In this document: one piece after another, positions 17,659 to 22,108 of the stretch
How the letters are laid out: every line of letters begins with the position of its first letter
Position numbering within the stretch: position 1 is the stretch's first letter
Notes under the pieces: generated by a model
Told to the model about the DNA's origin: nothing
Seen by the model: only the letters and a program-made list of their open reading frames with translations
The model's database searches: none
Assembly (NCBI GenBank): GCA_038227745.1
Contig: JBBRPS010000052.1
Location: 1-22,108, forward strand
Reading direction: 5' to 3'
Source: DASPXY01 sp038227745
GTDB taxonomy: Bacteria; Planctomycetota; Planctomycetia; Gemmatales; Gemmataceae
DNA length: 22,108 bases
Position numbers and translations under genes: made by a program

Positions 17659-18672
17659 ATGCAGATCGCGCTGGACGCGATGGGCGGCGACCACGCCCCC
17701 GGTCCGATCGTCGCCGGCGCCGTGCAGGCCGTCCAGGCCGACCCCGACCTGCGGGTCGTCCTGGTCGGCGACCGCGCGCAGATCGAACCGCTCCTGCCGG
17801 CCGACGCCCCGCGCGACCGCCTGGACCTCTTCCACTGCACCCAGGTCGTGACGATGGAGGAGGCCCCGGTCGTCGCCATGCGCAAGAAGCCGGACAACTC
17901 CATCAGCCGCTGCTGGGAGCTGCTGGCCGGCCGCAAGGTCGATGCCATCGTCAGCGCCGGCAACACCGGCGCCATGGTCGCCGGCGGCCTGCGCCTGCGC
18001 CTGTTCCTGAAGAACGTCCGCCGGCCCGGCATCGCCGCCGTCATGCCGACCCTGCGCGGCCCGTGCGTCCTCCTCGACGTCGGCGCCAACGTCAGCCCCA
18101 AGCCCGAACACCTGTACCAGTACGGCGTCATGGGCAGCATCTTCGCGAAGTACATCCTGCAGCGCGAGCGGCCGACGATCGGGCTGATGAACGTCGGCTC
18201 GGAGGAGCAGAAGGGCCACGACCTCGCCAAGGAGACGCACGCCCTGTTCAACGCCAGCCCGCTGCGCGAGCGCTTCATCGGCAACGTCGAGGGGCGCGAC
18301 ATCAACAAGGGCGTGTGCGACGTGATCGTCACCGATGGCTTCGTCGGTAACGTCGTCCTGAAGGTGTGCGAAGGCGTGTTCGACTTCGCGATGAAGATGA
18401 CCGCCAGGGAGTTGCTGACCGTCCTGAGCACCGAGCGCGAACAGGCGCAGCGGGCGCTGAAGGCGCTGGTGGACCGCTACGACTACGCCGAGCACGGCGG
18501 CGCCCCGCTGCTGGGCATTGATGGGATCGCGATCATCTGTCACGGCTCGTCGGGCGACCGGGCGATCAAGAACGCGCTCGCCGTCGCGGCCCGCTACGCC
18601 AACGCCCGTCTCAACGCCATGATCGTGCAGGAGTTGGAGTCGAGCCCGGCGACGGCAACTGGCGACGAGTAG
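17659..18672 (+). CDS. plsX: Phosphate acyltransferase PlsX
   Basis: The 337-residue enzyme makes acyl-phosphate from acyl-ACP, the first step of bacterial phospholipid synthesis in the PlsX/PlsY pathway. It starts MQIALDAMGGDHAPGPIVAGA, the family signature, with AGGAGAA upstream. Other typical segments are VSAGNTGAMVAGGLRLR, LLDVGANVSPKPEHLYQYGVMG, IGLMNVGSEEQKGHDL, FIGNVEGRDINKGVCDVIVTDGFVGNVVLK and GGAPLLGIDGIAIICHGSSGDRAIKNAL. The length is normal. It acts at the inner face of the membrane. fabH, which often follows plsX, is absent here. Confidence 0.97.
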   Translation: MQIALDAMGGDHAPGPIVAGAVQAVQADPDLRVVLVGDRAQIEPLLPADAPRDRLDLFHCTQVVTMEEAPVVAMRKKPDNSISRCWELLAGRKVDAIVSAGNTGAMVAGGLRLRLFLKNVRRPGIAAVMPTLRGPCVLLDVGANVSPKPEHLYQYGVMGSIFAKYILQRERPTIGLMNVGSEEQKGHDLAKETHALFNASPLRERFIGNVEGRDINKGVCDVIVTDGFVGNVVLKVCEGVFDFAMKMTARELLTVLSTEREQAQRALKALVDRYDYAEHGGAPLLGIDGIAIICHGSSGDRAIKNALAVAARYANARLNAMIVQELESSPATATGDE

Positions 18673-18714
18673 AATCGTTGGCCTCCAGGTGTCCGTTGCC
18701 TTGTGGAGCGACTT

Positions 18715-19119
18715 ATGGTGACGCCCGTCGTACGCTACATGCTGCTTTGCGACGATGTGCGGCTCGATCAAGACAACCCAACCTGTACACACATCGACTG
18801 CTTGATGAGCAGTATTGTTTCTCAGGAGGAGCCGCCGTTTCCGCTCGTCCGAGAGCAGATTTGCATCTACCTGGTGCTGACCGAATGTTATGGGCAGGGC
18901 ACCGGACAAATACGAGTGGCTTACCTGGACGCGGAAAAAGAGCAGCCGCTGTTTGGGTCTGCCCCACACCGACTCGACTTTACTGGGCATTCGCCGTTAG
19001 AATTACTCGGCGTCGTCTTCCGGATCGAGGGAGGGCGTTTCCCTCGGGCAGGACAGTATGCGGTGCAGTTCTGGTACAATGATCAGAAAGTCGAAGAGCG
19101 CCCCCTTCGGCTCAGGTGA
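18715..19119 (+). CDS. DUF6941-like protein of unknown function, 134 aa
   Basis: The protein starts MVTPVVRYMLLCDDVR (GGAG six bases upstream; a GTG at 18703 in the same frame is an alternative). It is strand-rich: HIDCLMSSIVSQEEPPFPLVREQICIYLVLTECYGQGTGQIRVAYLD, then LELLGVVFRIEGGRFPRAGQYAVQFWYNDQKVEERPLRL. That pattern (CDDVR start, PPFPLV, FPRAGQY...V) resembles DUF6941 proteins, whose role is unknown. Codon use is visibly less GC-biased than in plsX and fabD on either side (TGTTAT, GAATTA, ACAAAT), suggesting a later insertion into a housekeeping cluster. It lies 42 bp after plsX. Confidence 0.7.
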   Translation: MVTPVVRYMLLCDDVRLDQDNPTCTHIDCLMSSIVSQEEPPFPLVREQICIYLVLTECYGQGTGQIRVAYLDAEKEQPLFGSAPHRLDFTGHSPLELLGVVFRIEGGRFPRAGQYAVQFWYNDQKVEERPLRLR

Positions 19120-19356
19120 CACCCCATGAAAGGTCACTCAAACAAGAACGAGGGAGTCCGGGCCATCGCGGAGTTCCTGGACCAGGCGGTTCCCCTGGCC
19201 GACCCAGACGCTCCCCGCGCTGCCTCTCGTTCCACCAATGCGGGGGTTCACCTCCTCGCCGATTTCACCGACCCTGTGCAACCTCTTGGACTGTCAGAGC
19301 TGGGGAAAGAACAGCAATCGACCCTCCTGCAAGCACGCAACGGAAGCGGAGCGGCC

Positions 19357-20265
19357 ATGCCGAAGAGCGCCTTTCTCTTTCCCGGACAGGGAGCCCAGAC
19401 CGTGGGCATGGCGCAGCAACTCTGCGCCACGCTGTCGGCCGCGCGCCGCCTGTTCGACGAGGCGTCGGCGATCCTCGGCTACAACCTCCTTGAAGTGTGC
19501 AAGAAAGGTCCTGTCGAGCGCCTCAACTCGACCGCCGTCAGTCAGCCCGCCATCTTCGTCGCCAGCCTTGCGGCCCTCGAAAGTCTCCGCGCCAGCGACC
19601 CGTCCGCGGAGGCGAGCTGCGTCGCGACCGCTGGCCTGAGCCTGGGCGAGTATACCGCCCTCGTCTTCGCCGGCGCCTTGAGCTTCAGCGACGGCGTCCG
19701 CCTGGTGAAGCGCCGCGGCGAGGCGATGCAGGCTGCCGCCGACGCCTCCCCGAGCGCCATGGTCAGCGTCCTCGGCCTCGACCGCGACAAGGTCGGCGAG
19801 CTGTGCGCCCGGGCACGCTCCAAAGGACTCATCGAGGTCGCCAACCTCCTTTGCCCGGCGAACATCGTCGTTTCCGGCACGCAGGACGCCTGCGCCGAGG
19901 TCGAGCGGCTGGCCCCGGAGATGGGCGCCATGAAGACGATCCGCCTGGTCGTCGCGGGCGCGTTCCACACCGAGCTGATGAAGCCCGCGGACCAGTCGCT
20001 ACGGGAGGCGCTGGCTGACGTGGCGCTGCGGCCCCCACGCATCCCCGTCTGGTCGAACGTCGATGCCCAACCGCACACCAATCCCGAGGAGATCGGCACG
20101 CTGCTGGTGCGCCAGGTACTCCAGCCCGTGCAGTGGGAGCAGACGATGCGCAACCTCCTGGCGAGCGGCGTGGACCGCTTCTACGAGATCGGCCCCGGCC
20201 GCGTCCTCGCCGGCCTCCTCAAGCGCGTCGAGCGCAAGGCGAACTGCGTCAACATCGCGGCGTGA
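19357..20265 (+). CDS. fabD: Malonyl-CoA:ACP transacylase FabD
   Basis: The 302-residue enzyme loads malonate onto acyl carrier protein for fatty-acid synthesis. It has FPGQGAQ (8-14), the nucleophile Ser95 in GLSLGEY, Arg120 and the catalytic His204 (GAFHTELM), then PVWSNVDAQPHTNPEEI and FYEIGPGRVLAGLLKR. The usual GHSLGE His is Leu94 here, a variant known in other FabD proteins. I chose 19357 (MPKSAFLFPGQGAQ, with GGAAGCGGAG upstream), since this gives the normal length. The frame stays open to an ATG at 19126 that also has a good AGGTGA site, which would add 77 residues of weak coding character. Confidence 0.93.
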   Translation: MPKSAFLFPGQGAQTVGMAQQLCATLSAARRLFDEASAILGYNLLEVCKKGPVERLNSTAVSQPAIFVASLAALESLRASDPSAEASCVATAGLSLGEYTALVFAGALSFSDGVRLVKRRGEAMQAAADASPSAMVSVLGLDRDKVGELCARARSKGLIEVANLLCPANIVVSGTQDACAEVERLAPEMGAMKTIRLVVAGAFHTELMKPADQSLREALADVALRPPRIPVWSNVDAQPHTNPEEIGTLLVRQVLQPVQWEQTMRNLLASGVDRFYEIGPGRVLAGLLKRVERKANCVNIAA

Positions 20266-20302
20266 AGGCGCCTGCCTTCCCCCGACCAACGGAGGTCGTC
20301 GC

Positions 20303-21106
20303 ATGCCGCCCCCAGCTGTCGAGTTCACCCAGGTCGTCAAGGACTACCCCACGGGCGTCCTGCGCAAGGCGGCGCTGCGCGCCGTGGACGCCGTTAGTTT
20401 CCGCGTCGAGGCGGGCGAGGTGTTCGGCCTGCTCGGCCCGAACCGCGCCGGCAAGACCACGCTCGTCAAGATGCTCCTGTCCCTGTGCAAACCGACGTCC
20501 GGCACCGTGACGCGCCTGGGGCAGCCCGGCAGCGACCGCAGCACGCTGGCCCGCGTCGGCTACGTTCACGAGAACCATGCTTTCCCGCGTTACCTGACCG
20601 CCACCGGCCTGCTCGAGTATTACGGCGCCCTCAGCCTCCTGCCCGAGCCGGAAGTCAAGGAGCGCATCCCGAAGCTGCTCGAGCGCGTCGGGTTGGCCGA
20701 CCGGGCGCGCGAGCCGATCGCGCGCTTCAGCAAGGGCATGGTGCAGCGCCTCGGCGTGGCCCAGGCGCTGATCAACGACCCCGAGCTGCTGGTGCTGGAC
20801 GAGCCGAGCGAGGGGCTGGACCTGACGGGCCGCCAGTTGATCCGCGACCTGGCCGCCGAGCAGCGGCAGCGCGGCCGGACGGTCGTGCTGGTCTCGCACG
20901 TCCTCGCCGAGGTGGAGCAGGTGTGCGACCGCGTGGCGGTGATCGTCGTCGGCCGTCTGGAGTACCTCGGCCCGCTGCCGGACCTGACGCGCGACCCGCA
21001 GACCGGGGCGCGGCGCCCGCTGGAGCAGTCGCTGCACGAGATCTACCAGCGTTCCCCGGCCGGCGGCGCCAAACCCCAGGTAACCCCCGAGAAAGTCAAG
21101 TCATGA
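20303..21106 (+). CDS. ABC transporter ATP-binding protein (ABC-2 exporter type)
   Basis: The 267-residue ATPase has Walker A GPNRAGKTT (45-53), in which Arg replaces the usual Gly of GPNGAGKTT. The signature is FSKGM (142-146), Walker B LLVLDEPSEGLD, and the switch His199 (LVSHV). The VGYVHENHAFPRYLTATGLLEYYG segment and DRVAVIVVGRLEYLG end are typical of ATPases that pair with ABC-2 permeases such as NatA or CcmA-like ones. An ACGGAGG site precedes the ATG. Its stop overlaps the permease start by four bases (ATGA), so the two are translationally coupled. It lies 37 bp after fabD. The substrate is unknown. Confidence 0.92.
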   Translation: MPPPAVEFTQVVKDYPTGVLRKAALRAVDAVSFRVEAGEVFGLLGPNRAGKTTLVKMLLSLCKPTSGTVTRLGQPGSDRSTLARVGYVHENHAFPRYLTATGLLEYYGALSLLPEPEVKERIPKLLERVGLADRAREPIARFSKGMVQRLGVAQALINDPELLVLDEPSEGLDLTGRQLIRDLAAEQRQRGRTVVLVSHVLAEVEQVCDRVAVIVVGRLEYLGPLPDLTRDPQTGARRPLEQSLHEIYQRSPAGGAKPQVTPEKVKS

Positions 21107-22068
21107 CCGGCCCGCAGTTCATCTACGCGACGCGCTGGCTGATCCGCGACACGTTCCGCCAGGCGATGGCCACGTGGATCTTCTGGATCATGCTCGGCGT
21201 CAGCCTGCTGTGCATCGTGTTCTGCCTCGGCATCAGCGTCGAGGGCGGCCTGGACGCGCCGCGGCCGGGCGACACCGAGCGCTACACGAAGCAGGGCAAG
21301 CCGTTCACCGGGCAGAACCCGAACCCGGCGGTGATGAGCCTGATGTTCGGGGCGGTCCGCGTCGAGGTGCCGCGCGACCGCGCGACCGGCGTCCACATGC
21401 TGCAGGTGCTGCTGGCGACGTGGGTGGCGGGGTCGGCGGGGCTGCTGCTGACGCTGGTGTGGACGGCGGGCTTCCTGCCGGAGTTCCTGCAGCCGAGCGC
21501 CGCGTCGGTGCTGTTCGCCAAGCCGGTGCCGCGCTGGGCGCTGGTCGTGGGCAAGTACCTCGGCGTGGTGGCGTTCGTCGCCTTCCAGGTGTTCGTGTTC
21601 TTCGCCGGGACGTGGTTGGCGCTGGGCATCAAGACGGGGGTGTGGCAGTACGCCTACCTCGTCGGCATCCCGATCCTGGTGCTGCACTTCGCGGTGATCT
21701 ACAGCTTCTCGGTGCTGCTGGCGGTCTGCACGCGCAGCACGGTGGCGTGCATCTTCGGCTCGATCCTGTTCTGGCTGGTGTGCTGGGGCATCAACCTCGG
21801 CTGGTACTACACCGCTCACCTGCCGGGGATGTCGTCGCTGACCGGCTTCCTGGCGGGAGTGGGGTACTGGACGCTGCCCAAGCCGGCGGACATGGTGGGG
21901 CTGCTGGAGCAGACGCTGCAGACCGGCCAGCACTTCTCGGCGCTGTCGAGCTGGGACGTGGTGCAGAAGGCGGCAGTCATGTCGGAACTGTCGCTGTTGA
22001 CGTCGCTGCTGTTCGCGGTGGTGATCCTGGTGATTTCCGGGCGACAACTGGAAGCGACGGATTATTGA
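21103..22068 (+). CDS. ABC-2 type membrane permease
   Basis: The 321-residue protein has about six hydrophobic helices. The first is WIFWIMLGVSLLCIVFCLGISV. Next is a periplasmic or outer loop of about 55 residues, then LLATWVAGSAGLLLTLVWTAGFLP, YLGVVAFVAFQVFVFFAGTW, YLVGIPILVLHFAVIYSFSVLLAV, ACIFGSILFWLVCWGINLGWYY, and a last helix LLFAVVILVISGRQLEATDY. The FLQPSAASVLFAKPVPRWALVVGKYLGV stretch is typical of ABC-2 permeases of the NatB/YhaP kind. It must work with the ATPase it overlaps. No substrate-binding or accessory gene is visible before the window ends. Confidence 0.88.
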   Translation: MTGPQFIYATRWLIRDTFRQAMATWIFWIMLGVSLLCIVFCLGISVEGGLDAPRPGDTERYTKQGKPFTGQNPNPAVMSLMFGAVRVEVPRDRATGVHMLQVLLATWVAGSAGLLLTLVWTAGFLPEFLQPSAASVLFAKPVPRWALVVGKYLGVVAFVAFQVFVFFAGTWLALGIKTGVWQYAYLVGIPILVLHFAVIYSFSVLLAVCTRSTVACIFGSILFWLVCWGINLGWYYTAHLPGMSSLTGFLAGVGYWTLPKPADMVGLLEQTLQTGQHFSALSSWDVVQKAAVMSELSLLTSLLFAVVILVISGRQLEATDY

Positions 22069-22108
22069 AGGTTGTTATGGGGTCGGGGGACACAAGCCCG
22101 ACGCGCCA

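Noticed and set aside
22082..22102. GTCGGG/CCCGAC stem after the ABC permease
   Set aside because: Only six pairs with a nine-base loop, and the window ends before any T-run could be judged.

Overview
The window is a GC-rich chromosomal segment that most resembles a planctomycete, probably of the Gemmata group. The best clue is the secreted protein at 10382-11479. Its N-terminus carries the planctomycete extracellular sorting motif (LESLEERTVPS) and its body matches a beta-rich family common in that phylum. Degraded WD40 sequence, a stand-alone Rpn-like protein and a P-type ATPase joined to HflK fit the same picture. This placement is inference from sequence style, not from a search.

Layout. 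1-3545 (minus): a terminator-like stem, then one very large gene encoding a P1B metal ATPase fused in frame to an HflK-type SPFH protein. 3546-3938: gene-free, with a perfect 20-bp hairpin and a WD40 remnant. 3939-4586 (plus): an unrecognised protein. 4711-8940 (plus): an efflux operon of a MarR regulator, a MacA-like adaptor, a MacB-like ATPase and a MacB-like permease. It has a promoter and operator in front and a paired palindromic repeat inside. 8995-9897 (minus): an Rpn/PD-(D/E)XK-like protein. 9898-10381: two strong hairpins and the tail of a broken gene. 10382-11479 (minus): the secreted protein, with a leader of about 320 nt and its own promoter. 11879-16692 (minus): FtsK, a LolA-like/HEAT secreted protein and an RluA-type pseudouridine synthase, separated by palindromic repeats. 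17033-22068 (plus): a 96-aa unknown protein, then rpmF, plsX, a DUF6941-like protein and fabD, then an ABC ATPase and its permease.

How the genes work together. The MarR-MacA-MacB set reads as an autoregulated tripartite exporter without its outer-membrane partner. rpmF-plsX-fabD is the classic link between ribosome synthesis and phospholipid/fatty-acid synthesis. Here it starts from a good sigma70-type promoter whose spacer is filled by a perfect 14-bp palindrome. It lacks fabH and has an unrelated gene between plsX and fabD.

The items most worth following are the ATPase-HflK fusion, the rpmF promoter palindrome, and a family of GTTTAGCCGCG palindromes (three copies and one decayed half). 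No CRISPR array, tRNA, rRNA or complete insertion sequence was seen. No clearly new multi-gene system was found.
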